A DNA stretch of 64,000 nucleotides from Gordonia lacunae (GCF_002149015.1 NZ_NGFO01000009.1:62050-126049), one strand, 5' to 3'. Shown: positions 8,593 through 18,369, numbered from the stretch's first letter. Numbers and translations: made by a program. Notes: a model not told the origin generated them from the letters alone.

Positions 8593-9717
8593 ATGGTCCC
8601 GATCGAGGTCACCGGCGTGCTGCAGAAACAGGCCTGGGCCGACAAGGTCCTGCCGCCGGTCGAGGAGGTCCGGCCGCAGCTGTGGTCGATCCCGGTACCC
8701 ATGGGTCCCAATCCGCTGCGATACGTCCTCGTCTATGCACTCGGACTGCCCGACGGCGGTCTCGCGCTCATCGACGCCGGCTGGCCGTCGGACGAGTCGT
8801 GGGACGTCCTCGTCGCCGGCATCCGCTCCACCGGCCACGACCTGGCCGACGTGCGCTCGATCGGTGTGACACACCTCCATCCCGACCACTTCGGGCTCGT
8901 ACCGCGCCTGCTCGAGCACGTCGACGCCGAGCTGTGGATGCATCGCGATGACGCCCGGTACCTGCGTCACCACTCCGACGACGAGGTCGAGAGCCAGCTG
9001 GAGCAGGCGCGGTCCGAACTCCGGCTGCTCGGCGCACCGGCCGACGTCGCCGACGAGGGCCTGGTGGGTTTCATCCGCATGCCCGACGGCCGGACGGTCG
9101 ATCGCGAGCTGACCGGCGACGCCCCGCTCGACATCCCCGGCTGGGATCTCCGCGCGATCTGGACCCCCGGCCACACCGCGGGACACCTCTGCTTCGCCGA
9201 CGACACCACCGGGATCATCTTCACCGGCGACCACCTGCTGCCGCGGATCAGTCCGAACATCTCGACCAACCCCATGCAGACCGACAGCCCCCTCGCCGAC
9301 TACCTGATCTCGCTGGCCAACACCGAGAAGATGCGCGACCACGAGGCGCTGCCGTCCCACGAGTACCGGTTCCGGGGCCTCGGCAACCGGGTGACGGGCC
9401 TGCTCACGCATCACGAGGAGCGGCTCGGCGAGATCACCGCGACGGTGGCCCGGCATCCGGAGAGCACGGCGTGGGAGATCACCCGATCGGTGACCTGGTC
9501 ACGCCCGTTCGAGGAGCTGTCGCTCACCCTCAGCCGCCTCGCGCTGCGGGAGACGCACGCCCACCTGGTCGTACTGCAGGAGCGCGGGATCCTCGACGCC
9601 CGCATGCCCGCCGACGCTGCGGCCGATCCGGCCACCCCGGACCCGATTCGCTGGTCCCTCACCGACAGCGCCACATCGTCTGAGTCGCAACCGGTCTCCA
9701 CGTCCGACAACGTCTGA
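8593..9717 (+). CDS. MBL-fold metallohydrolase
   Basis: A 374-residue metallo-beta-lactamase-fold hydrolase with the dinuclear metal motif THLHPDHFG, a second metal histidine in GHTAGHLC, the bridging Asp in FTGDHLL and a last His in LPSHEY. The C-terminal 100 residues form the helical/winged region seen in the glyoxalase-II-like/LACTB2-like subgroup. The ATG at 8593 has gaggagga six bases upstream. It lies 34 bases before the enoyl-CoA hydratase gene on the same strand, so it is probably in one operon with it and may act as a thioesterase; that role is inference. Confidence 0.88.
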   Translation: MVPIEVTGVLQKQAWADKVLPPVEEVRPQLWSIPVPMGPNPLRYVLVYALGLPDGGLALIDAGWPSDESWDVLVAGIRSTGHDLADVRSIGVTHLHPDHFGLVPRLLEHVDAELWMHRDDARYLRHHSDDEVESQLEQARSELRLLGAPADVADEGLVGFIRMPDGRTVDRELTGDAPLDIPGWDLRAIWTPGHTAGHLCFADDTTGIIFTGDHLLPRISPNISTNPMQTDSPLADYLISLANTEKMRDHEALPSHEYRFRGLGNRVTGLLTHHEERLGEITATVARHPESTAWEITRSVTWSRPFEELSLTLSRLALRETHAHLVVLQERGILDARMPADAAADPATPDPIRWSLTDSATSSESQPVSTSDNV

Positions 9718-9751
9718 CAGCCCGCTCCGCCCACCAACTCCAGGAGTTCCC

Positions 9752-10513
9752 ATGAGTGCAGTGCTCACCGAGTTCGCCGACGGCGTCGCCGTCATCACGA
9801 TCAATCGCCCCGAAGCGAAGAACGCCGTGAACCTCGAGGTCTCGGAAGGGATCGCCGCCGCGATCGACGAACTGGAGTCGCGCGACGACCTCACCATCGG
9901 CATCCTCACCGGCGCCGGTGGAACGTTCTGCGCCGGTATGGACCTCAAGGCCTTCGCACGGGGCGAGGTGGTGTCCCTGGAGGGTCGCGGATTCGGCGGC
10001 CTCACCGAGGCACCACCGACCAAGCCGCTCATCGCCGCGGTCGAGGGCTGGGCGCTCGCCGGTGGATGCGAACTCGCGTTGTCGGCCGACCTCGTCGTCG
10101 CGGCGAACAACTCCAAGTTCGGCATCCCCGAGGTCAAGCGCGGCCTCGCCGCCGCAGCCGGTGGTCTGCTCCGCCTGCCGAAGATCCTGCCGTACCAGGT
10201 CGCGATGGAGCTCGCGCTGACCGGCGACCCGCTCACCGCCGAACGCGCGCACCAGTTCGGACTGGTCAATCGCGTGACCGAACCGGGGGAAGCGCTCGCC
10301 GGCGCCCGTGAACTCGCCGCCACCATCGCCGCCAACGGCCCCCTGGCCGTGCGCGCCACCAAACAGGTCACCTCGATGGCGATCCGCTACACCGACCCCG
10401 AACTGATCACGAAGCAATGGGACTTCCTCGGCCCGGTGTTCGCCTCCGCCGACGCCAAAGAGGGCGCCATCGCCTTCGCCGAGAAGCGGGCGCCGCGATG
10501 GACCGGCAAGTGA
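9752..10513 (+). CDS. Enoyl-CoA hydratase (crotonase family)
   Basis: A 253-residue crotonase that hydrates 2-enoyl-CoA to 3-hydroxyacyl-CoA in beta-oxidation. Both hydratase glutamates are present: Glu107 in GGCELALSAD and Glu127 in GIPEVKRGL. The oxyanion loop reads FCAGMDLKAF. The C-terminal helix region ends EGAIAFAEKRAPRWTGK, the usual CoA-proximal tail. The ATG at 9752 follows ccaggag. It is followed after 21 bases by the first LysR regulator, which probably controls this catabolic set. Confidence 0.92.
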   Translation: MSAVLTEFADGVAVITINRPEAKNAVNLEVSEGIAAAIDELESRDDLTIGILTGAGGTFCAGMDLKAFARGEVVSLEGRGFGGLTEAPPTKPLIAAVEGWALAGGCELALSADLVVAANNSKFGIPEVKRGLAAAAGGLLRLPKILPYQVAMELALTGDPLTAERAHQFGLVNRVTEPGEALAGARELAATIAANGPLAVRATKQVTSMAIRYTDPELITKQWDFLGPVFASADAKEGAIAFAEKRAPRWTGK

Positions 10514-10534
10514 CCTCCCGCCGGATTCACTAGA

Positions 10535-11446
10535 GTGACCGGGGTGGACCTGCACCTCGTGACCTATTTCGTCGCCGTGGTCGACCACGGCGGCATCACG
10601 AAGGCCGCCCAGTCGCTCTACATCTCACAGCCGTCGCTGTCCCAGGCCGTCCGCACGCTCGAGAAGCGTCTCGGCGTCACCCTGTTCGACCGCACCGGAC
10701 GTCGTCTCGAACTCACCGAGGCCGGGCGCAAACTCGACGTCGCCGCTCGGCGCATCCTGGCCGACGTCGACCGCGCCAAGGCCAAGGTCGACGCGGTTCG
10801 CGAGCTGCGCGCCGGCCGCGTCGACGTCGTGACCTATGCGGCGTTCAGTGTGGACCCGGTGGTCAACATCGTCCGCCTGTTCCGGGAACGCTTCCCGCGC
10901 TTGTCGGTACGCGTCGTATCCGCCGACAGCCCCGCAGGAGTGTTGTCGGCGTTGCGATCCGGGGACGCCGAGGTCGGGATCATGGACTCGGCCGCCGAGC
11001 ACGCGACGTTCACGGCCATCCCGATGGCCGAGCAGGAGCTGGTCGTGGCGGCGCCGGCTGCGCTCGCCGACGGCCTGCCCGATCCGATGCCGCACTCGGC
11101 GGTCCGCTCACTGCCCCTCGTCATCGACCACAGCGACCCGATCACCGCTTCGCTTCTCGACGGGCTGCTCGACGACGACGGGAAGAACGTGGTGGTCGAC
11201 TGCCAGTTGCCGTCCGCGGTGTGGAGCCTGGTGAAGAAGGGAACGGGGGCAACGGTTCTCCCGGGAACCGTGGCCGACCGGCAGCTCGCGGGACTCCGGC
11301 GCCTGGCGCTCGATCCGCCACTGACCCGACCGTGGGGCCTCGTACTGCGATCAGGACTCCCCTCGCCGGCCGCACTCGCCTTCATCTCCGCGGCGAAGGT
11401 CCACTGCGGGATCGCACCGGATCCCGCCGAACCACGGGATTGGTGA
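10535..11446 (+). CDS. LysR-family transcriptional regulator
   Basis: A 303-residue LysR regulator. The N-terminal winged helix reads LHLVTYFVAVVDHGGITKAA with recognition helix SQPSLSQAVRTLEKRLG, and a linker helix runs to about residue 90. Residues 95-290 form the periplasmic-binding-like effector domain. GTG at 10535 (used here) or GTG at 10544 could both start it. It sits between the enoyl-CoA hydratase and a second LysR gene, and the two regulators abut (GTGA overlap possible). The inducer is likely a CoA thioester or free acid of the pathway; that is inference. Confidence 0.9.
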   Translation: MTGVDLHLVTYFVAVVDHGGITKAAQSLYISQPSLSQAVRTLEKRLGVTLFDRTGRRLELTEAGRKLDVAARRILADVDRAKAKVDAVRELRAGRVDVVTYAAFSVDPVVNIVRLFRERFPRLSVRVVSADSPAGVLSALRSGDAEVGIMDSAAEHATFTAIPMAEQELVVAAPAALADGLPDPMPHSAVRSLPLVIDHSDPITASLLDGLLDDDGKNVVVDCQLPSAVWSLVKKGTGATVLPGTVADRQLAGLRRLALDPPLTRPWGLVLRSGLPSPAALAFISAAKVHCGIAPDPAEPRDW

Positions 11447-11454
11447 GTTCCACC

Positions 11455-12327
11455 ATGGAATTGCGACAGGTCGAGTACTTCCTGGCAGTGGTCGAGAACA
11501 AGGGCATCGGGGGTGCGGCATCGGCCCTGGGTGTCGCTCAACCCACTGTGTCTCAAGCACTCCGGGCTCTCGAACGCGAACTCGGGGTCCAGCTGTTCCA
11601 CCGCATCGGCCGCGGGATGGTTCTGTCGGCGGCCGGGCGCACGATGGTCGGTCCCGCACGACAGATCGTGCGGGACATGGATGCCGTCGACGATCTGCTC
11701 TCCGCATCGGCGGACGAACTCACCGGCCACCTGGACATTCTCGCCTTCGCCGCGACCGCCGTCGGGCCCGTCGTCGACCTCGTCGCCCGGTTCCGGGCCA
11801 CCTATCCGCGAGTGTCGGTGCGACTCGGCGAATTACGCGACGAGACCAGGGCGGCGTCGGCCATCGAGGACGGTCACTGCGAGTTCGCCGTCGCCCACCT
11901 GCCCATCGCCGGCGACGATCTCGAGGTGATCGTCATCGGTGAACACGAACACGTGCTGGTCTACCCGCCCGATACCGAGGTGCCCGATGGCCCGATCCCG
12001 CTGAACAACCTGCCGTCGATACCCATGGTCTTCGTGCCACGCGGCTACTCGGTGGCCGACGAGTTCGAGGAGGCCATCCGTGTCGCGGGCGTCCGGCCAC
12101 CACTGGCCGTGCTGTCCGAGATCCGCGAGGAACGGCTTCCCATGGTGGAGTCCGGGATCGGCGGCACTCTCCTCGAGCGCTCCGTCGCGGAGTCGGCGGA
12201 CGAGCCGGTCGTCATCCGCGAGATCGAGCCGAATGTGGTGCGTCCTTTCGCCATCGCTTTTCACCCGCCGTCTTTGTCGGCCGTCGGTCAGGCCTTCGTC
12301 GACCTCGTGCGCGAAACTGCGGGATGA
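11455..12327 (+). CDS. LysR-family transcriptional regulator (second of pair)
   Basis: A 290-residue LysR protein with N-terminal HTH (MELRQVEYFLAVVENKGIGG, then AQPTVSQALRALERELG) and a substrate-binding effector domain. The ATG at 11455 has ggtgag seven bases upstream; a GTG at 11443 overlapping the previous stop as GTGA is an alternative and would give translational coupling. It resembles its neighbour in the DNA-binding domain but diverges in the effector domain, so the pair looks like an old duplication. It is convergent with the thiolase gene across a strong terminator. Confidence 0.9.
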   Translation: MELRQVEYFLAVVENKGIGGAASALGVAQPTVSQALRALERELGVQLFHRIGRGMVLSAAGRTMVGPARQIVRDMDAVDDLLSASADELTGHLDILAFAATAVGPVVDLVARFRATYPRVSVRLGELRDETRAASAIEDGHCEFAVAHLPIAGDDLEVIVIGEHEHVLVYPPDTEVPDGPIPLNNLPSIPMVFVPRGYSVADEFEEAIRVAGVRPPLAVLSEIREERLPMVESGIGGTLLERSVAESADEPVVIREIEPNVVRPFAIAFHPPSLSAVGQAFVDLVRETAG

Positions 12328-12336
12328 CGGGTGGAA

Positions 12337-12375
12337 CACCGGGCCCCACCGGTGCGGATCAGGTGGGGCCCGGTG
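12337..12375. terminator. Bidirectional terminator hairpin
   Basis: A perfect 14-bp stem, CACCGGGCCCCACC (12337-12350) pairing with GGTGGGGCCCGGTG (12362-12375), with an 11-base loop. It lies between the stop codons of the convergent LysR and thiolase genes. Confidence 0.8.
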
Positions 12376-12384
12376 AGTCTCGGG

Positions 12385-13644
12385 TCAGCCGACGCGTTCG
12401 AAGACCGCCGCGAGTCCCTGCCCGCCGCCGATGCACATGGTCTCCAGACCGTAGCGCGCATCTCGACGGTGCAGTTCGCGGGCGAGCGAGGCCAGCATGC
12501 GGCCGCCGGTCGCGCCGACGGGGTGCCCCAGGGAGATGCCGGAGCCATTGACGTTGGTGCGATCGAAGTCGCCGCCGGCACCGAACCGGCCGAAACCCCA
12601 TTCACGGGTCACCGCCAGCGCCTGGGCCGCGAAGGCCTCGTTGAGCTCGATCACGTCGATGTCGGCCAGCGTCAGACCGGCCTTGCCGAGCGCCTTCTCC
12701 GTCGCCGGGACCGGCCCGATACCCATGGTGCGCGGCGGCACCCCCGCCAGACCCCATGACACCAGCTTCACCAGCGGGCGCAGACCCAGCTTCTCCGCGA
12801 CCTCGGGTGTGGTCACGATCGCCATCGACGCGGCGTCGTTCTGGCCACTGGCGTTGCCCGCCGTCACGGTCGCGTCCGGGTCGGTCTTGCCCATGATCGG
12901 CTTCAGCTTCGACAGCGATTCGACCGAGACATCCGGGCGCGGATGCTCGTCGGCGTCGATGACCTGATCACCGGATCGGGCGCCGGGAGCGGAGCGAGCG
13001 GGCCCACTCGCGCCGGAAGCCACGGTGACCGGGACGATCTCCTCGGCCAGTACGCCGTCCTTCTGGGCGCGGACCGCTCGTTCGTGCGATGCCACGGCCA
13101 GCTCGTCCTGCTCCTCCCGGGAGATCTCATACTGCTCGCGCAGGTTCTCGGCCGTCTCGATCATCCCGCCGGGCACCGGATAGTTCTTTCCGCCGGCGGT
13201 CGAGCGAGCGCGAACCAGACTGTCGTGCATGGCGATCCCGGTGCGCGCACCACCCCACCGCATGTCCACCGAATAGAACGACGCGTTGCTCATCGACTCG
13301 GCACCACCGGCGACCACGACGTCGTTGTCCCCCGCGGACACCTGGTAGGCGGCCTGGATGACGGCCTGCAGTCCCGACCCGCACCGCCGGTCGATGTGCA
13401 TGCCGCCCACCGTGATCGGCAACCCGGCGTCGAGTGCGATGACTCGTCCCAGCGCCGGCGCCTCGCTGTTGCCGTTGCAGTGACCGAGGATGACGTCCTC
13501 GATCTTCGCCGGGTCGAGCCCGGTCCGATCGAGCATCCCTGTCAGCGCGGCGACACCGAGGTCGACGGCGGTGAGGTTCTTGAACATTCCGCCGTAGCGG
13601 CCGATCGGGGTGCGTACCGGTTCGCAGATGACGACGTCGCGCAT
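12385..13644 (-). CDS. Acetyl-CoA acyltransferase (thiolase)
   Basis: A 419-residue type II thiolase carrying out the CoA-dependent cleavage of 3-ketoacyl-CoA at the end of a beta-oxidation cycle. The nucleophile is Cys88 (DRRCGSGLQA); His374 lies in GHPVGATGG and the base Cys404 in CIGGGQG. A low-complexity Gly/Ala/Arg/Ser insert (residues about 211-226) lengthens the loop domain compared with the usual 390-400 residues. It is transcribed leftward; the SDR gene 48 bases upstream on the same strand would supply its 3-ketoacyl-CoA substrate. Confidence 0.93.
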   Translation of the reverse strand: MRDVVICEPVRTPIGRYGGMFKNLTAVDLGVAALTGMLDRTGLDPAKIEDVILGHCNGNSEAPALGRVIALDAGLPITVGGMHIDRRCGSGLQAVIQAAYQVSAGDNDVVVAGGAESMSNASFYSVDMRWGGARTGIAMHDSLVRARSTAGGKNYPVPGGMIETAENLREQYEISREEQDELAVASHERAVRAQKDGVLAEEIVPVTVASGASGPARSAPGARSGDQVIDADEHPRPDVSVESLSKLKPIMGKTDPDATVTAGNASGQNDAASMAIVTTPEVAEKLGLRPLVKLVSWGLAGVPPRTMGIGPVPATEKALGKAGLTLADIDVIELNEAFAAQALAVTREWGFGRFGAGGDFDRTNVNGSGISLGHPVGATGGRMLASLARELHRRDARYGLETMCIGGGQGLAAVFERVG

Positions 13645-13692
13645 GGATGACCTTTCAGGTTCGGGAGGAAGCGTGGGTCGAGGAGCCGGCCG

Positions 13693-14454
13693 TCACATGA
13701 ATCGGCCGCCGGTCACCTCGAGGACGGTGCCCGTCATGTACGACGACATGTCCGACGCCAGGAACAGCGCCACGCTCGCGACCTCACCGACCTCGCCGGC
13801 GCGTCGCATCGGGATCTCCGCCATCTTCTGGTCCCACGCCTTCTGCGGCATCGCCTCGGTCATCGCCGACCGGATCAGACCGGGCTGGATCGCGTTGACC
13901 CGCACGCCGTGATGGGCCATCTCCTTGGCCGCGGCCTTGGTCAGACCGATGATGCCCGCCTTGGCCGCCGAGTAGTTGGTCTGCCCGACCATGCCGACCT
14001 TGCCCGACAACGACGAGATGTTCACGATCGCACCGCGCTTGGCCTCGCGCATGATCGCCGCCGCCTTCCGCGTCCCGTTCCAGGTTCCTTTGAGATGCAC
14101 CGAGATGACCTGGTCGAAGTCGTCTTCGGTCATCGTCCGCATCGTCGCGTCCCGGGTGATCCCCGCGTTGTTCACCAGGACGTCGAGGGATCCGAAGTCC
14201 TCGACGGCCGTCGCCAGCAGTGTGTCGACCTCGCCCGCGTCGACGACGTCGCATCGCACGGCCCGGGCCACCTCGCTGCCGCCGAGCTCATCGACGGCAG
14301 CCTGCGCGGCGTCGAGGCTGAGATCGCCGAGCACGACCCGTGCGCCGGCGCCGACGAACGATCGGGCGATCTCCAAGCCGATGCCCTGCGCGCCGCCGGT
14401 CACGACGGCGGTACGTCCTGCGAGGAGCGGCTCGGCGGTGATGCTGGGTGACAT
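13693..14454 (-). CDS. SDR oxidoreductase, 3-oxoacyl reductase/3-hydroxyacyl-CoA dehydrogenase type
   Basis: A 253-residue classical short-chain dehydrogenase of the FabG type. The cofactor motif GGAQGIG starts at residue 20, NNAG is at 95-98, and the catalytic Ser147/148, Tyr161 and Lys165 lie in NISSLSGK and YSAAKAG. The ATG at 14454 begins MSPSITAE; a longer in-frame start would only add Arg-rich residues. Directly upstream of a thiolase, it most likely oxidises 3-hydroxyacyl-CoA, though FabG-type proteins can run either way. Asp44 after the second strand favours NAD(H). Confidence 0.9.
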   Translation of the reverse strand: MSPSITAEPLLAGRTAVVTGGAQGIGLEIARSFVGAGARVVLGDLSLDAAQAAVDELGGSEVARAVRCDVVDAGEVDTLLATAVEDFGSLDVLVNNAGITRDATMRTMTEDDFDQVISVHLKGTWNGTRKAAAIMREAKRGAIVNISSLSGKVGMVGQTNYSAAKAGIIGLTKAAAKEMAHHGVRVNAIQPGLIRSAMTEAMPQKAWDQKMAEIPMRRAGEVGEVASVALFLASDMSSYMTGTVLEVTGGRFM

Positions 14455-14668
14455 GTGTGGTGTCGTCCTTCCGGAGCGGGCCACCGTCCGATACCGGTCG
14501 GTGGAGCGAGCGGCGAACAGCGTCAGGGCGCCGCGCCGACGTGGTTGGGTGACCTCAATCTATCGAGATCCGGCCGCGTCCAACCCCTCCGCGCACATAC
14601 GCAGCGGCTATCGGATCGATCCCGGTTTCGTATTGGACGGCCGCAGGCGGACGCGCAAGAGTGGCTCC

Positions 14669-15853
14669 ATGACCGGTGTGATGCAACCAGACACGACCTC
14701 GGAGGTCGGCCCCGAGGACTTCGCCGACATTCTCGCCGCGACGCGCGAGTTCGTCCGCGAGGTGGTGGTCCCCCGCGAGCAGGAGATCCTCGACACCGAC
14801 GCGATCCCGGACGACATCCGCCAGACCGCCAAGGACATGGGCCTGTTCGGCTACGCCATCCCGCAGGAGTGGGGCGGTCTGGGCCTCGATCTCACCCAGG
14901 ACGTCGAACTCGCGATGGAACTGGGTTACACGTCCCTGGCACTGCGGTCGATGTTCGGCACCAACAACGGCATCGCCGGCCAGGTCCTCGTCCACTTCGG
15001 CACCGATGAGCAGAAGACCGCCTGGCTGGCGAAGATCGCGTCCGGCGAGGTGGTCGCCTCGTTCGCCCTGACCGAACCGGGGGCGGGGTCCGACCCGGCC
15101 GGGCTGCGCACGAAGGCCGTCCGCGACGGCGACGACTGGGTGATCACCGGCGAGAAGCGGTTCATCACCAACGCTCCGCTGGCCGATCTGTTCGTCGTGT
15201 TCGCGCGGACCAGGCCCGCCGACGAGGCGGGCACCGGAATCGCGGTGTTCCTCGTCCCCGCCGACGCCGCCGGACTCAGCGTCGGCGCCAAGGATCGCAA
15301 GATGGGCCAGGAGGGTGCCTGGACCGCCGATGTGCACTTCGACGCCGTCCGCGTCCCCGCGTCGGCACTGGTCGGCGGCAGCGAGGACGTGGGTTACAAG
15401 GCCGCGATGATGAGTCTGGCCCGTGGCCGGGTGCACATCGCGGCCCTCTCGGTGGGCACCGCGCAGCGCGCACTCGACGAGTCGGTCTCGTGGGCTGCGA
15501 CCGCGACCCAGGGCGGCACGGCGATCGGCGAGTTCCAACTGGTCCAGGCCATGCTCGCCGACCAGCAGTCCGGGATGATGGCCGGGCGCGCACTGGTGCG
15601 CGAGGCAGCCCGCGCCTGGGTGGACGACACCGATCGGCGTATCGCCCCGTCCGCCGCCAAGCTGTTCTGCACCGAGATGGTCGGCAAGGTCGCCGATCTC
15701 GCCGTGCAGATCCACGGCGGCAGTGGCTACATGCGCGACGTCCCGGTGGAGCGCATCTACCGCGAGGTGCGGCTGCTCCGACTGTACGAGGGCACCAGCG
15801 AGATCCAGCGACTCATCATCGGGCGCAACCTGGTCAAGCGCGCGCAGCGCTGA
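14669..15853 (+). CDS. Acyl-CoA dehydrogenase
   Basis: A 394-residue FAD-dependent acyl-CoA dehydrogenase that introduces the 2,3 double bond and passes electrons to electron-transfer flavoprotein. Family signatures are ALTEPGAGSDPAG and a C-terminal IHGGSGYMRD; the catalytic base is Glu374 in LYEGTSEIQ, the position used by medium- and short-chain enzymes. The ATG at 14669 is used; an ATG four codons later is possible. It is divergent from the SDR gene, and the 214-base gap must hold both promoters. Confidence 0.93.
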   Translation: MTGVMQPDTTSEVGPEDFADILAATREFVREVVVPREQEILDTDAIPDDIRQTAKDMGLFGYAIPQEWGGLGLDLTQDVELAMELGYTSLALRSMFGTNNGIAGQVLVHFGTDEQKTAWLAKIASGEVVASFALTEPGAGSDPAGLRTKAVRDGDDWVITGEKRFITNAPLADLFVVFARTRPADEAGTGIAVFLVPADAAGLSVGAKDRKMGQEGAWTADVHFDAVRVPASALVGGSEDVGYKAAMMSLARGRVHIAALSVGTAQRALDESVSWAATATQGGTAIGEFQLVQAMLADQQSGMMAGRALVREAARAWVDDTDRRIAPSAAKLFCTEMVGKVADLAVQIHGGSGYMRDVPVERIYREVRLLRLYEGTSEIQRLIIGRNLVKRAQR

Positions 15854-15860
15854 CCCACGG

Positions 15861-15891
15861 GTGCGCCGGCGCCTCGGGTGCGCCGGCGCAC
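15861..15891. terminator. Bidirectional terminator hairpin
   Basis: A perfect 12-bp stem, GTGCGCCGGCGC (15861-15872) with GCGCCGGCGCAC (15880-15891), and a 7-base loop. It sits between the stop codons of the convergent acyl-CoA dehydrogenase and acyl-CoA ligase genes. Confidence 0.78.
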
Positions 15892-15896
15892 GATCC

Positions 15897-17543
15897 TCAG
15901 GCGTTTGCCAGGCGCTCCCGCAACGCCACCTTCTGGATCTTGCCCGCCGCCGACGTGGGCAGCTCGTCGACCACGAACACATCCCGGATCTTCTTGTACG
16001 GCAACACCTGCGCAGCGACGAAGTCCGACACCGCACCGGCGTCGATGGCGTGGCCGTCCCGCGGGACCAGGAACGCGACCGGTTCCTGACCCACCGCGCC
16101 GGCTTCCCGGGCGACGACCGCCGCCGCTCCGACGTCCGGATGCGTCACCAGGATCTCCTCGAGCTCGCGCGGATACACGTTGTAGCCCTTGTAGATCAGC
16201 ATGTCCTTGGCGCGATCGCAGATGAAGAGGTACCCGTCGGCGTCGCGGTAGGCGATGTCACCGGTGTCGAGCCACCCGTCGACGAACTGCTCGGCCGTCT
16301 TCTCGGGGTGATCCAGGTAGCCGTCGGTGACCTGCGGGCCACGCACCCACAATTGTCCCCTCTCCCCCGGCGCGAGGACGACGGCCGGATCGTCGACGGC
16401 GCGGATCTCGATCTCGGTGTCGAACGTCGGCAGGCCCACACTCCCGAGCCGGTATCGTCCCTCGGAGGTCAGGGGCGCCGACGACACCAGGCACGTCGCC
16501 TCGGTGAGACCGTATCCCTCCACGATCGCCGCTGCCGGGAAGGCCTTCTCGAGCTGCTCGAGAGTCACATGATCGATCGGGGCGGCCCCGGACGAGACCA
16601 CCCGCACCGAGGTCAGGTCCCGTGTGGACACGTCGGGGTGCATCGCGAGCGCGTGCCACATCGCGGGACTGCCCGTCACGTACGACGCCCGGTGCGCCTC
16701 GATGAGGGCCAGCATCCGTCCCGGTTCGAAACGACCGGCGAACACGTGCGTGGCACCGCACAGCAGAAGAAACGACATGTTGATGAGGGCGTGCGCGTGG
16801 AACAGCGGGGACACCACGACCGTCGCCGCGTGCCCGGGGACGACCCCCGGGTTCTCCGTCGATCGGGGTGCCAGCGTCAGGAGTCCGTCGGCGTCCACCT
16901 CGACGGCGTGTCCGGCGCGCCAGCCGATCATCTGCGTGACATTGCCGAGGACGTTGCGGTGCAGGACCCGAACGCCCTTGGACACGCCCGTGGTGCCACC
17001 GGTGAAGGCCAGATGCGCGACATCGTCGCTCGTGGTCGAGACCGGCGGGGCCGCATCATGCCCGACGACGAACTCCGCGAGGGGGACGGTGTCGATGCCC
17101 TCCGGCGCATCCGCGGCACCGTCCACCGTCACCACCGTCGTCAGGGCCGTGCCGACGGCGGCCTCCAGGAGACGCGGGGACTGCTCGACCTGCGTGAAAC
17201 CGACCGCCGCACCGGTTTCCGCGATCTGACGCCGCAGACCCGGAACGGGTTGTAACGGGTTGACCAGGGTCACCGCCGCACCCGCGCGCAGCGACCCGTA
17301 GTAGGCGACGACGAATTCGACGCTGTTGGTCAGGTACAGCAGGATGACGTCGCGATCGGTCACGCCCGCCGCGCGCAACGCCGATGCCACCGCGGCCGAC
17401 CGCGCGTCGAGCCCGGCGAACGTGAGCGTCGTCTCGCCGTCGACGACGGCCGCGCGATCGCCGTAGAGGGCCGCCATACTCGCCGGCAGTACCGCCATCG
17501 TGGCGTCGGGATAACGGAGGGTGGTGGGTGCCAGGGCAGACAT
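15897..17543 (-). CDS. AMP-dependent acyl-CoA synthetase/ligase
   Basis: A 548-residue ANL-superfamily ligase that adenylates a carboxylic acid and transfers it to CoA. Motifs in order are FTGGTTGVSKGV (P-loop), SSGAAPI, GYGLTEATCL, DTGDIAYRD, the hinge CDRAKDMLIYKGYNVYP and the catalytic lysine in AAGKIQKVALRE. Overall organisation is that of 4-coumarate/medium-chain acid CoA ligases. The ATG at 17543 starts MSALAPTT. It is the activating enzyme of the island and lies 61 bases downstream of an SDR gene on the same strand; the acid it accepts cannot be read from sequence. Confidence 0.92.
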   Translation of the reverse strand: MSALAPTTLRYPDATMAVLPASMAALYGDRAAVVDGETTLTFAGLDARSAAVASALRAAGVTDRDVILLYLTNSVEFVVAYYGSLRAGAAVTLVNPLQPVPGLRRQIAETGAAVGFTQVEQSPRLLEAAVGTALTTVVTVDGAADAPEGIDTVPLAEFVVGHDAAPPVSTTSDDVAHLAFTGGTTGVSKGVRVLHRNVLGNVTQMIGWRAGHAVEVDADGLLTLAPRSTENPGVVPGHAATVVVSPLFHAHALINMSFLLLCGATHVFAGRFEPGRMLALIEAHRASYVTGSPAMWHALAMHPDVSTRDLTSVRVVSSGAAPIDHVTLEQLEKAFPAAAIVEGYGLTEATCLVSSAPLTSEGRYRLGSVGLPTFDTEIEIRAVDDPAVVLAPGERGQLWVRGPQVTDGYLDHPEKTAEQFVDGWLDTGDIAYRDADGYLFICDRAKDMLIYKGYNVYPRELEEILVTHPDVGAAAVVAREAGAVGQEPVAFLVPRDGHAIDAGAVSDFVAAQVLPYKKIRDVFVVDELPTSAAGKIQKVALRERLANA

Positions 17544-17604
17544 CGCGATGGTTCCTCTCGAGAGGCGTTGTGGAAGTGGCGAATCGAACGTGCGGACTAG
17601 CCGG

Positions 17605-18369
17605 CTACCGCGGCGCCATCCGGATCGCCCCATCCAGACGGATGGTCTCGCCGTTGAGGTAGGAGTTCTCCAGGATCGAGGCCGCGAGGTGACCGAATTC
17701 CTCCGGTCGGCCCAGCCGTGCCGGGTTGGGGATGCTCGCGGCCAGTGACGCGCGCACGTCGTCGCGCAGGCGTGCCAGCAGCGGGGTGTCCATCGTCCCG
17801 GGCGCGATGGTGTTCACCCGGATGAGCTTGCTGGCCAGATCACGGGCGGCGACCAGCGTCATCCCGACGATGCCCGCCTTCGACGCCGCATAGTTGATCT
17901 GGCCGATCTGTCCCTCGAACGCCGCAACCGACGCGGTCATGACGATGGCGCCGCGTTCGCCGTCGACCGGCTCCGCTCGCGCGATGCGTTCCGCGCCGAG
18001 CGAGAGCGCATGGAACGACCCGACGAGGTTGAGCTTGACGACGAACTCGAAGTCCTCGACCGAACCCGCCTTGCCCTCCTTGTCGAGGATGCGCATGCGC
18101 CGCCCGGCGCCGGCACAGTGCACGAGTCCGCGCAGACCCCCGCGGTCGTCGGCGACATCGAGTGCGGCGGCGAATTGTTCGGCATCGGTGATGTCGGCGG
18201 CGGCGAACGAGGCCGCGGTGCCGAGCCCGTCGGCCACGGCCTGCCCGTCCGAGGTCGGCAGATCGATCAGGGTGACCAGGCCGCCGGCGTCGACGACACG
18301 TTGGGCCGTCGCGAGGCCGAGACCGGATGCGCCACCGGTGATCGCGACGGAGTGCCCTTTGAGTTCCAT
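17605..18369 (-). CDS. SDR oxidoreductase, 3-hydroxyacyl-CoA dehydrogenase type 2-like
   Basis: A 254-residue short-chain dehydrogenase. TGGASGLG (11-18) binds the dinucleotide, the Asp in LIDLP favours NAD+, and Ser147, Tyr160 and Lys164 form the active site (TASVAAF, YAASKAG). An insertion around RILDKEGKAGS and the end GETIRLDGAIRMAPR resemble the HSD17B10-like 3-hydroxyacyl-CoA dehydrogenases, which fits its place between a thiolase and a ligase. It is the second hydroxyacyl-CoA dehydrogenase candidate in the island and differs clearly from the one at 13.7 kb. Confidence 0.88.
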   Translation of the reverse strand: MELKGHSVAITGGASGLGLATAQRVVDAGGLVTLIDLPTSDGQAVADGLGTAASFAAADITDAEQFAAALDVADDRGGLRGLVHCAGAGRRMRILDKEGKAGSVEDFEFVVKLNLVGSFHALSLGAERIARAEPVDGERGAIVMTASVAAFEGQIGQINYAASKAGIVGMTLVAARDLASKLIRVNTIAPGTMDTPLLARLRDDVRASLAASIPNPARLGRPEEFGHLAASILENSYLNGETIRLDGAIRMAPR

